Below, one piece after another: positions 16,909-25,864 of a stretch of 64,000 nucleotides of DNA (the stretch's first letter is position 1; the number at the start of each line of letters is the position of its first letter). The stretch comes from Leifsonia sp052114085 (lineage in GTDB: Bacteria; Actinomycetota; Actinomycetes; Actinomycetales; Microbacteriaceae). Location of the stretch: positions 682,001-746,000 of the forward strand of contig NZ_JBFREB010000001.1 in NCBI RefSeq assembly GCF_052114085.1. Direction: 5' to 3'. The position numbers were made by a program, and so were the translations under genes. The notes beneath the pieces are model-generated. The model worked only from the letters and a program-made list of their open reading frames with translations. It was not told the origin of the DNA and made no database searches.

Positions 16909-18270
16909 TCAGCCGCGATGACGGCGCAGCGAGCTCACCCACGTGCCGGCGGCGCGCAGCGGCGCGGTGAGTCGCCAGGACGAGCTGCGCTCCATCCCCG
17001 CGACCCGCTTGCGCAGGTCGGCGGTGATCTGGTTGCGCTGCGAGATGACGCCACGCACGCGGTCAGCTGCCGGGTACGGCGCCTTCGCGTAGCGGACCAG
17101 CGGCTCCAGCGTTGTCGACCAGTGCATCCCGTCGGCGAAACCGTCGACGTGCTCGCGGGTGCGAGCCCGCTCCTCCTCGTCGAACAGGAGAGCGCCGAGA
17201 GCCTCCTCGAGGGCCTCGACGTCCTGCGGCGGCACGATCCGGCCGAGGCCGTTCTCGCGGATGAGCGGGGCGAAGGTGTCGCCGTCGGTCGCGACGACCG
17301 GAAGCCCGGCCCACCAGTAGTCCAGCACGCGGGTGCGGAAGCTGTAGGCGGTCTCGATGTGCTCGAGGTGGGTGCTCACGCCGAGGTCCGCGTCGAGCAG
17401 GTAGTCGGCGCGCTCGTCGTACGGCACCCACGTCTCGTTGAAGAAAACGACCCGGTCGGTGAGTCCCAGTTCGTCCGACAGACGGCGCGCGGCGCGCTCC
17501 ATCTCCATCTGCGGGACGTCCGGGTTGGGGTGCTTGACGCCGAGGAAGAACAGCCGCACCTCCGGGTGCTCCGCCGCCAGACGGCCGACCGCCGAGATGA
17601 GGGTCAGCGGGTCGAACCAGTTGTAGATCCCGCCGCCCCACACGATGATCTTGTCGTCCATCCCGATGCCGTCGACAGCGCCGCGGATACCGTGACGCTT
17701 CTGCACCGGTGGAGTGTCCTGGATGCCGAACGGGGCGACATCGAGCAGGTTGCGCAGGGTCGGGTCGGCCGCGTACGTCGCCGGGTTCACCCGGGTCATC
17801 GCTGCCAGCTGGCCCAGCCAGAAGTCGCGCTGCTTCTCCGAGGCGCAGACCATGAAGTCGGCGCGCTCGATCTGGTCGTTCATCACCTCGACGGCGTCGA
17901 TGGTGGAGGCGTAATAGTCGGCCTCGGGCAGGTCGCGGCCCTGCTCCAGCCACTCCAGGTGCACCGGGTCGTAGATGTCGGCGACGAGGAGCTTGTCCAT
18001 CGGCTTCAGCCAGGGGTGGGTGCGGAGGATGTGGCCCTGGAAGACCACGATGTCCGCCCACTCGGCGTGCGGCTTCAACGCCTCTCCGCCCGCGTGGAGG
18101 ATCGTAAAGTCGGAGGTCGTGACCGTCGCGCCCACCGTCGACGCGAGGCGGACCTCGCCGACGGCGCTGAGCGCCTGCGACACGTTCCAGGCGCGGATGG
18201 CCGGGCCGGCCATCCTCTCGCCGATCGTGTCCGGGGTGACGACGAGGATGTGCTTCCTGCGGTCCTCCAT
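16909..18270 (-). CDS. Glycosyltransferase family 4 with C-terminal SWR...PLR tail
   Basis: A 453-residue GT-B glycosyltransferase. It opens ILVVTPDTIGERMAGPAIRAW and later has IVWGGGIYNWFDPLTLISAV, FLGVKHPNPDVP, a STHLEHIETAYSFRTRVLDY block and GLPVVATDG. It is a clear paralogue of the second half of the fused enzyme at 27935 (same GE.MAGPAIRAW, GLYNWFDP/GIYNWFDP and DADLGVSTH/EADAGVSTH blocks). The C-terminus has a short coiled coil and SSSWRLTAPLR, a tail common in polysaccharide glycosyltransferases. AAAGGG upstream of the ATG is a fair ribosome site. It is the last gene of the wzm-wzt-GT2-GT4 run. Confidence 0.87.
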   Translation of the reverse strand: MEDRRKHILVVTPDTIGERMAGPAIRAWNVSQALSAVGEVRLASTVGATVTTSDFTILHAGGEALKPHAEWADIVVFQGHILRTHPWLKPMDKLLVADIYDPVHLEWLEQGRDLPEADYYASTIDAVEVMNDQIERADFMVCASEKQRDFWLGQLAAMTRVNPATYAADPTLRNLLDVAPFGIQDTPPVQKRHGIRGAVDGIGMDDKIIVWGGGIYNWFDPLTLISAVGRLAAEHPEVRLFFLGVKHPNPDVPQMEMERAARRLSDELGLTDRVVFFNETWVPYDERADYLLDADLGVSTHLEHIETAYSFRTRVLDYWWAGLPVVATDGDTFAPLIRENGLGRIVPPQDVEALEEALGALLFDEEERARTREHVDGFADGMHWSTTLEPLVRYAKAPYPAADRVRGVISQRNQITADLRKRVAGMERSSSWRLTAPLRAAGTWVSSLRRHRG

Positions 18271-18286
18271 CAGCTGACCCTTTCTC

Positions 18287-19144
18287 TCATCGCGTGACCC
18301 ACCACTGGCGCACCCGCAGCCCGACCCACAATGTGGCCCGCACGGGCAGCAGATACCAGCCCGCGTACTTGCGCGACAGGTACCGGTAGGCGCTTTCGTG
18401 GTGGACGGCCTCCATGCGACGCGAGGCGGTGCTCGTCGAGTGCGCGCCGGTGTGAATGACGCTCGCGGTGGGGACGTACAGGTTGGCCCAGGCGGCCTTG
18501 CTCAGCCGGGCGCCCAGGTCGACGTCCTCGAAGTACATGAAGTACGAGGTGTCGAAGCCGCCGATCTGTTCGAAGGCGTCGCGGCGGACGACGAAGCACG
18601 CGCCGGAGAGCCACCCGACCGGGCGGACTGCGTCGCTCGCGTAGTCGACTCCGCGGTAACGCTTCGTCCAGGGGTTGCCCGGCCACAGGCGGCCGAAGAG
18701 GGCGTGGCCCACGCCGGTGCGAAGCGAGGGGAGGCTGCGGGCGGACGGGTACACCGTTCCGTCGGCGTTCAGGATGCGGGGGCCGGCCGACCCTGCGGCC
18801 GGGCGCTCGCGCAGCACGCGCACCAGCTCGTCCACCGAGCCGGGGGAGAAGACGACGTCGGGATTCGCGATCACCAGGTACTCGGCGTCCGGGGAGCCGT
18901 GGCGGTAGCCCGCCTCGATCCCGCCTCCGTAGCCGAGGTTCTCCGTCGACGCGATGAACTCGGCACCGAACTCGTCGCTCGCGGCCTGTTCGACCGTGGT
19001 GTCCGCCGAGGCGTTGTCGACCACCACGATCTGGGCGGGCTCCGCGGTGGCCGTGCGGGCGGAGCGCAGGAATTCGTGCAGCACGTCGCCGGTGTTGTGC
19101 GTGACCGTGACGATCAGCACGGACGGCGTGTGGGGGTGCGGCAT
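18287..19144 (-). CDS. GT2 glycosyltransferase, WbbL-like (probable rhamnosyltransferase)
   Basis: A 285-residue GT-A enzyme: IVTVTHNTGDVLHEFL at the N-terminus, VVVDNASADTTVE, NLGYGGGIEAGYR, VIANPDVVF (the DxD-like site) and GGFDTSYFMYFEDVDLGARL. This pattern fits the WbbL/RfbF rhamnosyltransferase group, which uses dTDP-rhamnose, in line with the complete rml pathway nearby; the specificity is still an inference. I chose the ATG at 19144, 13 bases after the wzt stop; upstream in-frame starts would overlap wzt with low-complexity residues. The downstream GT4 begins 16 bases after its stop. Confidence 0.85.
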   Translation of the reverse strand: MPHPHTPSVLIVTVTHNTGDVLHEFLRSARTATAEPAQIVVVDNASADTTVEQAASDEFGAEFIASTENLGYGGGIEAGYRHGSPDAEYLVIANPDVVFSPGSVDELVRVLRERPAAGSAGPRILNADGTVYPSARSLPSLRTGVGHALFGRLWPGNPWTKRYRGVDYASDAVRPVGWLSGACFVVRRDAFEQIGGFDTSYFMYFEDVDLGARLSKAAWANLYVPTASVIHTGAHSTSTASRRMEAVHHESAYRYLSRKYAGWYLLPVRATLWVGLRVRQWWVTR

Positions 19145-19157
19145 CCTGGGTCGAGGA

Positions 19158-20396
19158 TCAATCGGTGACGACGCTGAAGACGGGCTCGGCGTAGAGCGTA
19201 CCGGCCGACTTCTTCTTCGGAGCGACATCGAAGCTGGTCCCCTGTGGCAGGTCGGCGAAGTGACGACCGGTCGGGTCCATGAGTGAGACGTTCACGAAGT
19301 ACTTGCCGCCGCCGAACTGCGGACGGTCGAGTCGGAGCTCGATCGTCTGCGGACCGGTGACCGCCGGAAGTTCGACGCCCGCGCGCTTGGTGGTCGTGCC
19401 GTAGACGACCTGGCCGAGCGTGCTGTCGATCTGGATGCCGCAGAACCAGCCCTCGATCGCCTCGTAGTGGTCGATCTGGACCGACACGATGAGGTCTTCG
19501 CCATCTTCGAGCACCGCTCCGACCGTCTTTCCCGCGGGCTTCGCCGAAACGACGTTGATGCGGGCTTCCTTCGGCGGCGCGGTCAGGTCGCCCGCCGCGT
19601 CCACTTCGGACACCCGGCGCTCCTCGAGGATGTCGCGGAACTGCGATACCGCGTCGCGCGGCTCCCCGTCGAACACGATCTCGCCCTTGTTGAGCAGGAT
19701 CGCGCGGTCGCACAGCTCGACGACCTGGCTCAGGGTGTGCGTCACCAGGATGATCGTGCGCCCTTCCTCCTGGAAGGAACGGATCTTGTCGAGGCACTTG
19801 CGCTGGAACGCCTCATCGCCCACCGCCAGCACCTCGTCCACGAGGAGGAGGTCGGGGTCGGTGTGCACGGCGACAGCGAACGCCAGCCGCACGTACATGC
19901 CGGACGAGTAGAACTTCACCTGGGTGTCGATGAAGTCGCCGATGCCCGAGAAGGTGACGATGTCGTCGAAGCGGGACTCGGTCTCGGAACGGCTCAGCCC
20001 CATGATCGAGGCGTTCAGGAAGACGTTCTCGCGTCCCGTCAGATCCGGGTGGAAGCCGGCGCCGAGCTCGAGCAGGGCCGCGATGCGACCGCGGCGGCTC
20101 ACGGTCCCACTGGTCGGGTCGACGATGCCGCCGATCACCTTCAGCAGGGTGGACTTGCCCGAACCGTTGTGACCGATCAGGGCGACGGTGTGCCCGGCGC
20201 TGATCGATGCGGTGACGTTGCGGAGCGCCCAGAACTCCTCGCGGTGCTTCTTGCCGCGGCCGAGGCCGGTCAAACGCTCCTTGAGGGAGTTGTCTTTGCG
20301 CAGCACGAAGCGCTTGGAGACGTCGTCGATGACGACGATCTCGGGCGCGGCGTCGTTGACGCTCTGCTCCGGGCGGGTGGTGAGTCTGTCAGTCAT
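19158..20396 (-). CDS. wzt: Polysaccharide ABC exporter, ATP-binding subunit with glycan-binding C-domain
   Basis: A 412-residue ATPase that drives export of a lipid-linked polysaccharide with Wzm. Walker A GHNGSGKS at residues 75-82, signature YSSGM at 163-167, Walker B LLLVDE at 183-188 and switch His220 are all intact. Residues about 255-412 form an extra beta-rich domain like the Wzt C-terminal domain, which in other bacteria recognises the finished polymer end, so polymer synthesis is probably completed in the cytoplasm and checked before export. It starts 10 bases after the wzm stop. The glycosyltransferases immediately downstream probably build the cargo. Confidence 0.93.
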   Translation of the reverse strand: MTDRLTTRPEQSVNDAAPEIVVIDDVSKRFVLRKDNSLKERLTGLGRGKKHREEFWALRNVTASISAGHTVALIGHNGSGKSTLLKVIGGIVDPTSGTVSRRGRIAALLELGAGFHPDLTGRENVFLNASIMGLSRSETESRFDDIVTFSGIGDFIDTQVKFYSSGMYVRLAFAVAVHTDPDLLLVDEVLAVGDEAFQRKCLDKIRSFQEEGRTIILVTHTLSQVVELCDRAILLNKGEIVFDGEPRDAVSQFRDILEERRVSEVDAAGDLTAPPKEARINVVSAKPAGKTVGAVLEDGEDLIVSVQIDHYEAIEGWFCGIQIDSTLGQVVYGTTTKRAGVELPAVTGPQTIELRLDRPQFGGGKYFVNVSLMDPTGRHFADLPQGTSFDVAPKKKSAGTLYAEPVFSVVTD

Positions 20397-20406
20397 ACCG
20401 TGCTTC

Positions 20407-21309
20407 CTAGAGAGCCTGTGCGAAGTTGCCCTGGAGGCGCTGGAACACCCGCTGGAAGAGCACCAGCAGGACGAGCCCGATGACGAAGGCGATGCCCAGG
20501 CGCAGCCCGAGGCCAGCCGGGTACTCCGCGGTGGCCTGGCCGCCCATCCAGAACGCCTTCTGGAAGCCCAGAACGGCGAGCGTGATCGGGTTGTTCGTGT
20601 AGATCTGCATCGCCAGGCCGTTGCCCAGGATGCCCTTGACCATGCTCCACGAGTACACGATCGGGGAGGCCCACAGCAGGAGGAGGAGCATCACCTCGAC
20701 GAGGTACTGGATGTCGCGCAGATAGACGTTCAGCGCGGAGAGCAGGAGGCCGAAGGCCGTCCCATACACCAGCAGCACGAGCACCGAGGGGAAGAAGTAG
20801 AAGAAGTCGGGCGACCACGGGAACGACCCGAGGATGGCGGAGAAGATCAGCAGGATGGCGAGCTGGATCACGAAGTTGAACAGCGCCGAGCCCACGCTCG
20901 CCAGGGGGAACACCTCGCGGGGGAGGTAGACCTTCTTGATCAGGCCGGAGTTGCCGACGATCGACGCCGTGCCGCCGCCGATGATCTCGCTGAGCAGGCC
21001 GTACGCCGTCAGACCGGTGAAGACGTACACCGCGAACTCGGGGATGCCGCGCTCGGCCGAGAGGAACTTGCCGATGACGATGTAGTAGATGAAGAGCTGC
21101 GTCAGCGGCCGGATCAGGGTCCAGAGGAACCCGAGCGCGCTGTCTTTGTAGCGGGACTTCAGGTCACGGCGGACCAGGAGGGAGAGCATCTCGCGGTGCG
21201 AGAAGATCTCCTTGAGGGCGGCGATGGAACGCCGACCGCTGGGCGAGGCGGCTCCGACCGTCGCCAGTTTCTGGCGGGAGAGAGCCTCGAATCGCGCCTG
21301 GGCTGACAT
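20407..21309 (-). CDS. wzm: Polysaccharide ABC exporter, membrane subunit
   Basis: A 300-residue ABC-2-type permease with six membrane segments. The cytoplasmic start LLVRRDLKSRYKDSALGFLW and the middle NSGLIKKVYLPREVFPL are typical of Wzm/TagG proteins. With Wzt it would move a lipid-linked glycan across the membrane. It leads the minus-strand wzm-wzt-GT2-GT4 set. A good -10, TATACT at 21344-21349, lies about 34 bases upstream of the ATG; the ribosome site is weak (AAAAGAAG). Confidence 0.93.
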   Translation of the reverse strand: MSAQARFEALSRQKLATVGAASPSGRRSIAALKEIFSHREMLSLLVRRDLKSRYKDSALGFLWTLIRPLTQLFIYYIVIGKFLSAERGIPEFAVYVFTGLTAYGLLSEIIGGGTASIVGNSGLIKKVYLPREVFPLASVGSALFNFVIQLAILLIFSAILGSFPWSPDFFYFFPSVLVLLVYGTAFGLLLSALNVYLRDIQYLVEVMLLLLLWASPIVYSWSMVKGILGNGLAMQIYTNNPITLAVLGFQKAFWMGGQATAEYPAGLGLRLGIAFVIGLVLLVLFQRVFQRLQGNFAQAL

Positions 21310-21343
21310 GCACTTCTTTTCGTCGGGGGTGGGGGACCTCGCA

Positions 21344-21349
21344 AGTATA
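21344..21349 (-). promoter_or_regulatory. -10 element upstream of wzm
   Basis: The minus-strand hexamer TATACT differs from the TATAAT consensus at one position and lies in the 96-base gap between wzm and the upstream glycosyltransferase stop. It would give a leader of about 28 bases. No -35 match is seen. It suggests that export genes can be transcribed separately from the upstream RgpF genes. Confidence 0.5.
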
Positions 21350-21405
21350 GTCGGAGGCTCCTGAGCCCGGCCGTGCGGCGGCTGAGTGCCGGACGGCGCC
21401 CTCGT

Positions 21406-22527
21406 TCAGCCGCGGCGCAGCGTGCGGGAGACCTTGTCGGCCGCGCGGACGAGCTTGCGCGAGGCGTAGCGATCGGTGCGTGCGTCCGCCTCGCGGACCT
21501 CCTGCGTGAGCTCCGCGATGCGCTCCTGCAGGGAGTCGACGTGTGCGGCCATGTCGAAGATCATGTCGCGTTCGCGCACGCCCTGGCGCTCCAGCTCCCG
21601 GATACGCAGTTCCATCGCGCCGAGTTCGCGTCCGTAGGCGTACTCGGTAGCCACCTGCTCTTCGTCGATCGGTTCGTCCGGGACGGGCGACGGCCAGCGA
21701 TCGGCGACGCGGCGCTCCTCGCGGAAAGCGCCACTGGCCAGGCCGTCCGCCAGCTCCTGCGCTGTCGGGTTGCGCACCAGGTAGGAACCGAGGAGGGTGC
21801 CGCCGAGCAGGCGCCGGTAGTCGCGCATACCGTGGTGGTTGGGGCTCGGCTTGAGTTCCGGGTTGTCCTCGTAGGCACGTCCGGCGTTCTCCACCTTGCG
21901 GGCGAATTGCTGCCACGAACGCCACGGGAAGTGGAGCACCTCGAGCTCGTATGCGTCGTCGGGCCGGCCCGAGCTCTCGATGTTCACGAAGTGGTTGCCC
22001 TGTGCGACCTCGATCGACGGGTCGCCGACGTGGACGGCATCCGGTGTCGCATGGGCATGCAGTCCGACCGCGTTGAGCTGCTCCGTGTCGCGTTCGTCGC
22101 GGTAGATCAGACGCTGGAGGCCGGTTCCGGCGCGTGCCGCCGGACCCGTCATGTCGGTGACCGGCACCGTGAAAGTCCGCACGGCGGGATCGATGTGCTC
22201 GAACGCCTGCTTGAGCGTCAGAGCGGGGTCGCGCGTGATCCAGAACTCGTCGGCGTCGGCGTTGATCACCCAGTCGGCTCCGTACCGGGTGGCCGCGTCG
22301 CGCGCCATGCCGGTGACCACGGCGCCCTGCTGCTTGCGCTGGACCGGGTCGTGCCGCAGGTCGATGAGTCCGCGCTCGGCGAACTCGCCGAGGATCTCGG
22401 CTGTGCCGTCGACCGAGCCGTTGTCGGTCACGATGAATACGTCGACACCCTGCTCGAGATGGTGCTCGATCATGGGCCGGATGATGTCCGCCTCGTCGCG
22501 AACCATCACCGTCATTGCCAGTTTCAC
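21406..22527 (-). CDS. GT2-like glycosyltransferase with C-terminal coiled coil
   Basis: A 373-residue protein. The N-terminal part has MTVMVRDEADIIRPMIEHHL, FIVTDNGSVDGTAEIL and the metal site WVINADADEFW, typical of GT2/GT92-like enzymes. After about residue 280 it becomes a charged helix rich in Glu, Arg and Leu, likely a coiled coil for membrane or partner binding, ending in SRTLRRG. I chose the GTG at 22527 because AAGGAAA lies just upstream and because 9 bases separate it from the previous stop; longer in-frame starts overlap the RgpF/WbsX gene. Donor and acceptor are unknown. Confidence 0.82.
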   Translation of the reverse strand: MKLAMTVMVRDEADIIRPMIEHHLEQGVDVFIVTDNGSVDGTAEILGEFAERGLIDLRHDPVQRKQQGAVVTGMARDAATRYGADWVINADADEFWITRDPALTLKQAFEHIDPAVRTFTVPVTDMTGPAARAGTGLQRLIYRDERDTEQLNAVGLHAHATPDAVHVGDPSIEVAQGNHFVNIESSGRPDDAYELEVLHFPWRSWQQFARKVENAGRAYEDNPELKPSPNHHGMRDYRRLLGGTLLGSYLVRNPTAQELADGLASGAFREERRVADRWPSPVPDEPIDEEQVATEYAYGRELGAMELRIRELERQGVRERDMIFDMAAHVDSLQERIAELTQEVREADARTDRYASRKLVRAADKVSRTLRRG

Positions 22528-22535
22528 GGGTTTCC

Positions 22536-24572
22536 TTAGCTGAGGAGCGCATCCCTCACGGCGAGCAGGAACGTCCGGCCGAAGCGCTGCGACGGCTCGA
22601 GCACAGCGGACTCCGCCCACTCGTTCCACGCGTTCACGAAGACGATGCGGTGTTCGGGTTCACGGTCGGCGACAGCGGAAATGGCGGAGTTCAACCACCG
22701 CCGGAACGTGTATGGATTGGAACCATACCAGAGGTCCGGACGCCACTGACGGCGGGCCGTGTTGTCGAAATTGACCATGACGCCGGGGTAGCGCCGGGGG
22801 TCGACGGGCTCGCGCAGAACCAGCTCGGAGTGCCGGGCCATCTCGGTGTAGCTCATGATGTGTCCGTCGAATCGCGAGTCGAGTTCGTCGAGGTCGTTCC
22901 GGTCGATGAGACTCCACCGGCGGTTGTGCGGCGCGAACTCCAGGAACGCGTCGATGTCGTACGACCCCAGGTCGCCGTCGACGCCGTCCAGCTCGCGGCC
23001 GACATCCACCGTGACGATGTGCAGGCCCGGCAGGCCCTCCTCGGCCGCACGCCTTCGCCAGTGGCTGAGCGTGCCCCGGATATCAGGCAGCTGCGCGATC
23101 TTGTAAACCGCGATCAGCGGCTTGCCGTCGACGCGGATGTAGCGCGGGTCGAGCAGTAGGTGCATGACGTCGTCGATGAACTGCTCGGCGGGGACCTCGT
23201 CGTAGTCCTGGGCGATCAGGATGCTCGACTCACTGCCATCCCAGCGGCGGGACCAGTTCTCGTTGGCCCACATCAGGCAGAACGGCTGGTCGCCGTCGGC
23301 CGCGTGCAGGCGCTCAACGGGCATGTCCATCAGCTTCTTGCCCGAGAACCAGTAGTAGTAGTACATGAAGCCTTCGAGCCCCGCCGACCGGGCGAGCTCG
23401 TACTGGCGATCGCGGACGCCCTCCACCGACAGGTCGTAGAAGCCCAGTTCGGAGGGCAGGAACGGCTGGTTGTGACCCTCGAACACCGGGCGCGCCGCTG
23501 TCACGTTCGACCACTCGGTGAAGCCAGGACCCCACCACTGGTCGTTCTCGGGGAACGTGTGGAACTGCGGCAGGTAGAAGGGGACGACGCGTGCGCGCGG
23601 GACGCGGTCGGCGTCCTGCTGGTAGCGGCGCCAGGACTCGGCGTCGGTCGTCTCGAGCGAGGTCCGGCCCGCGATCCGGTAGCCCGCCTCGGTCGTGACC
23701 AGCCCGAGCGCCCGCTCGACCGCGTGCGCCGTGGTGCCGTCGACCTGGCCGGCCTCCGGCTCGAAGTCTTCGGCATCCATCGCGAAGGCGCGCAGCCCCT
23801 GCAGCAGGAAACCGCGGATCCAGTAGACCGAACCGGACGCGAAGCGCAGGTCGTGCTCGCTGACCTCCAGCTGGAGTCGCCGCATCAGTTCGCGGGTGCG
23901 CACCAGGTCGCCGCCCCAGAACTCCGTGCCGACGATGTCCGCGTCGGCCGTGACGATCCCGACGCTCGGGTCCTCCGCGAACGCGCCGAGCACAGCCTCC
24001 ACGTTCTCGGGGGAGCCGAGCACGGTGGAGTACAGGGAGTCGCGCCAGGCGTCTCCCGTGCCCGAGAGCTCCGTGTGCTCCGCGCGCCAGGTGCTCTTCT
24101 TGGTGTGGATCTTGAGCACGAGCTCGTACGGATCGAGCAGCCCGGCGTTGACCACCTCGACGAGGGGGAGGATGTCGCGCCCGTGGTTGGCGACGGGCAG
24201 CACGGCGACGTGGCCGACCAGCGGGATGCCGTGCAGCGGCAGTTCCAGCTCTTCACCGCTCGCGTTGGTGACGATCAGGTCGAACGGCACCGGGATGTTC
24301 GCGAGCTGCTTGCACAGTTCGGGGACCAGGTCCGTATAGAAGACGTGCATCAGCACCGCGACCCGGGCGGGCGCGGGCGGGAACTCGTAGAGCGACGACC
24401 AGGCGTCCGGGAGGGTCGGGCGCAGCTTGCCGGAGAGGCGGTCGACCCAGGCGGCATGCTCGGCGGGATGCCGTTCCGGGGGAAGGATCGGTTCGTGCGG
24501 TGCGATCCCGCTCGCGGCGATCTGGAACACGGCGCTGACGTTCCGGCGGATCCGTTTTCCACGCGAGACCAC
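22536..24572 (-). CDS. RgpF-like/WbsX-like two-domain rhamnan-type enzyme
   Basis: A 678-residue cytoplasmic protein with two modules. Residues about 60-310 match the rhamnan synthesis protein F family: VAVLMHVFYTDLVPELC, VANHGRDILPLVEV, LKIHTKKSTWRAEH and ASGSVYWIRG. Residues about 325-678 match the WbsX/GH99-like domain: VPFYLPQFHTFPENDQWWG, GFTEWSNV, FMYYYYWFSGKKLMD, CLMWANENWSRRWDG and FVNAWNEWAE. Such fusions occur in O-antigen and rhamnan loci and probably act as glycosyltransferases, though WbsX chemistry is poorly known. GTG start chosen for the upstream AAGGAG; longer in-frame starts overlap the neighbouring gene. Confidence 0.87.
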   Translation of the reverse strand: MVSRGKRIRRNVSAVFQIAASGIAPHEPILPPERHPAEHAAWVDRLSGKLRPTLPDAWSSLYEFPPAPARVAVLMHVFYTDLVPELCKQLANIPVPFDLIVTNASGEELELPLHGIPLVGHVAVLPVANHGRDILPLVEVVNAGLLDPYELVLKIHTKKSTWRAEHTELSGTGDAWRDSLYSTVLGSPENVEAVLGAFAEDPSVGIVTADADIVGTEFWGGDLVRTRELMRRLQLEVSEHDLRFASGSVYWIRGFLLQGLRAFAMDAEDFEPEAGQVDGTTAHAVERALGLVTTEAGYRIAGRTSLETTDAESWRRYQQDADRVPRARVVPFYLPQFHTFPENDQWWGPGFTEWSNVTAARPVFEGHNQPFLPSELGFYDLSVEGVRDRQYELARSAGLEGFMYYYYWFSGKKLMDMPVERLHAADGDQPFCLMWANENWSRRWDGSESSILIAQDYDEVPAEQFIDDVMHLLLDPRYIRVDGKPLIAVYKIAQLPDIRGTLSHWRRRAAEEGLPGLHIVTVDVGRELDGVDGDLGSYDIDAFLEFAPHNRRWSLIDRNDLDELDSRFDGHIMSYTEMARHSELVLREPVDPRRYPGVMVNFDNTARRQWRPDLWYGSNPYTFRRWLNSAISAVADREPEHRIVFVNAWNEWAESAVLEPSQRFGRTFLLAVRDALLS

Positions 24573-24592
24573 GGGTTCTCCTTCCTGGCCGC

Positions 24593-25417
24593 TCACAGCC
24601 ACTCGGCGACCTCGGCGCCGAACCGCTCGCGGATGACTTCGGGGGCGAGTCGTGCATCGAGCACGACCGCGGGCTCGCGGAGGACCTCGCGCTTCACGAA
24701 TGGGAAGCCGAGGTCGACCAGCCGGCGCCAGCCGTTCACGACCGGGTTGTCGGCGGGCGACACCACGCGTTCCGAGGCGAACCAGGCACTCGTGGTGAGG
24801 CCCTCCGCGCTGAGCAGGTTGCTGAGGCCGACTTCGTAATCGCCGATGATGCGGCCCTTGTCTTCGAGGTGGTGAACGTTCCTCCAGAACTGGCGGACCG
24901 CCGGGTCGGCGAGGATCCCGTCGCGGAAGCCCAGCAGGTAGCTCTGCAGATGCGGAACGATCTGCCGGGTGTTCGTCGCGCCCCACACATTCGCGCCGGT
25001 CGACTCGAGCGATGCCACCATCTCGTCGAGCGGGGCGAACGGGCCGGCCATCGAGTCGTTGACGAGGATGACATTGCGGCGCTTCGCGATGGACGGGAAC
25101 CGGTCGAGTCCGACAGTCCAGGAGCCGAAGTCGTAGCCGATGTTCGGCTTGCGCACGACGATGGTGGACTCGGGGGGCGCGCTGGGCCACCGCAACGGCG
25201 TCGGGTCGTCCGACGCGCGGACCAGGACGGACGGATAACCGGCGGCGTCGAGGGAGCTGACGAGTGCGGCGAGGGAACGGCTCACCCGCGCGTCCGGGGC
25301 CCAGCTGGCGACGATCGCCGCTCGGTCGCCGGCGGGAAGCCGTGCTGGACCGCGTTCGATCGTCACCGCGCCGCGGACAAGGTCGAGGACGCGCTGAGAC
25401 GCGCGTTGACGGGCCAC
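24593..25417 (-). CDS. RgpF-like rhamnan synthesis protein (single domain)
   Basis: A 274-residue protein resembling the RgpF family: KPNIGYDFGSWTVGLDRFPS, VILVNDSMAGPFAPL, NVWGATNTRQIVPHLQSYLL and a C-terminal block with PFVKREVLR. In streptococci RgpF takes part in building rhamnan chains. A separate RgpF-like module is fused to WbsX in the next gene, so the two may act as a pair. GTG start, 3 bases after the stop of the small coiled-coil gene, implying translational coupling. Sugar specificity is inferred only. Confidence 0.82.
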   Translation of the reverse strand: MARQRASQRVLDLVRGAVTIERGPARLPAGDRAAIVASWAPDARVSRSLAALVSSLDAAGYPSVLVRASDDPTPLRWPSAPPESTIVVRKPNIGYDFGSWTVGLDRFPSIAKRRNVILVNDSMAGPFAPLDEMVASLESTGANVWGATNTRQIVPHLQSYLLGFRDGILADPAVRQFWRNVHHLEDKGRIIGDYEVGLSNLLSAEGLTTSAWFASERVVSPADNPVVNGWRRLVDLGFPFVKREVLREPAVVLDARLAPEVIRERFGAEVAEWL

Positions 25418-25420
25418 GAC

Positions 25421-25660
25421 TCAGCCCCGACGGCGCGCGAGCATACGCAGCGGCTTGGTGACGCGCCAGGAGAGCGAGGCCCGCATGGCCGTCACCTGCT
25501 TCCGGTATCGCTCGGACTGCTCCTCCGCAGCGGCCACCTGCCGGCGGAGGTCGTCGATCAGGGGGGCGCTGCCGGCCAGTTCCGCGCGGAGGGCGCGGAT
25601 CTCCCGCCGAGCGGCGGCCAGCTCGTCGTCCGTGGTCGGACGGGAAGTGGTGGAAGCCAT
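25421..25660 (-). CDS. Small coiled-coil protein with SWR...PLR tail
   Basis: A 79-residue protein with no catalytic domain. Residues about 12-60 form one charged amphipathic helix with Glu/Arg/Ala/Leu heptads, and the end SLSWRVTKPLRMLARRRG matches the tail found at the C-termini of polysaccharide glycosyltransferases, such as SSSWRLTAPLR of the GT4 at 16909. It may recruit enzymes to the membrane or to each other (inference). A -10 TAAGAT lies 7 bases before the ATG, so it is likely leaderless and heads the RgpF/WbsX/GT unit; the next gene starts 3 bases after its stop. Confidence 0.7.
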   Translation of the reverse strand: MASTTSRPTTDDELAAARREIRALRAELAGSAPLIDDLRRQVAAAEEQSERYRKQVTAMRASLSWRVTKPLRMLARRRG

Positions 25661-25667
25661 GGTTGAC

Positions 25668-25673
25668 ATCTTA
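25668..25673 (-). promoter_or_regulatory. -10 element for the RgpF/WbsX operon
   Basis: Minus-strand TAAGAT ends 7 bases before the ATG at 25660 and would yield a leaderless mRNA for the coiled-coil gene and the genes after it. An in-frame ATG at 25669 overlaps the box and is therefore unlikely to be used. The rest of 25674-25864 is the divergent control region for the secreted protein at 25865, with a TAACCT box at 25762-25767 on the plus strand. Confidence 0.5.
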
Positions 25674-25864
25674 CGAGGGCATCCGCAGCTGACCCTCGAA
25701 AAGGGGCGTTCCCGTCTGACGACGGGCGGCGCGGGTACGCGGAAAGTCGCTGGGCCTGCCCTAACCTGTGGGTGGATGTGCCTGCCGACCTGGTGCATCC
25801 GGGCCCGCCGGCACGTTGCAGACGACGCTCGCCGGTCGCCCCCGCCAACCAGGGAACCCACATC

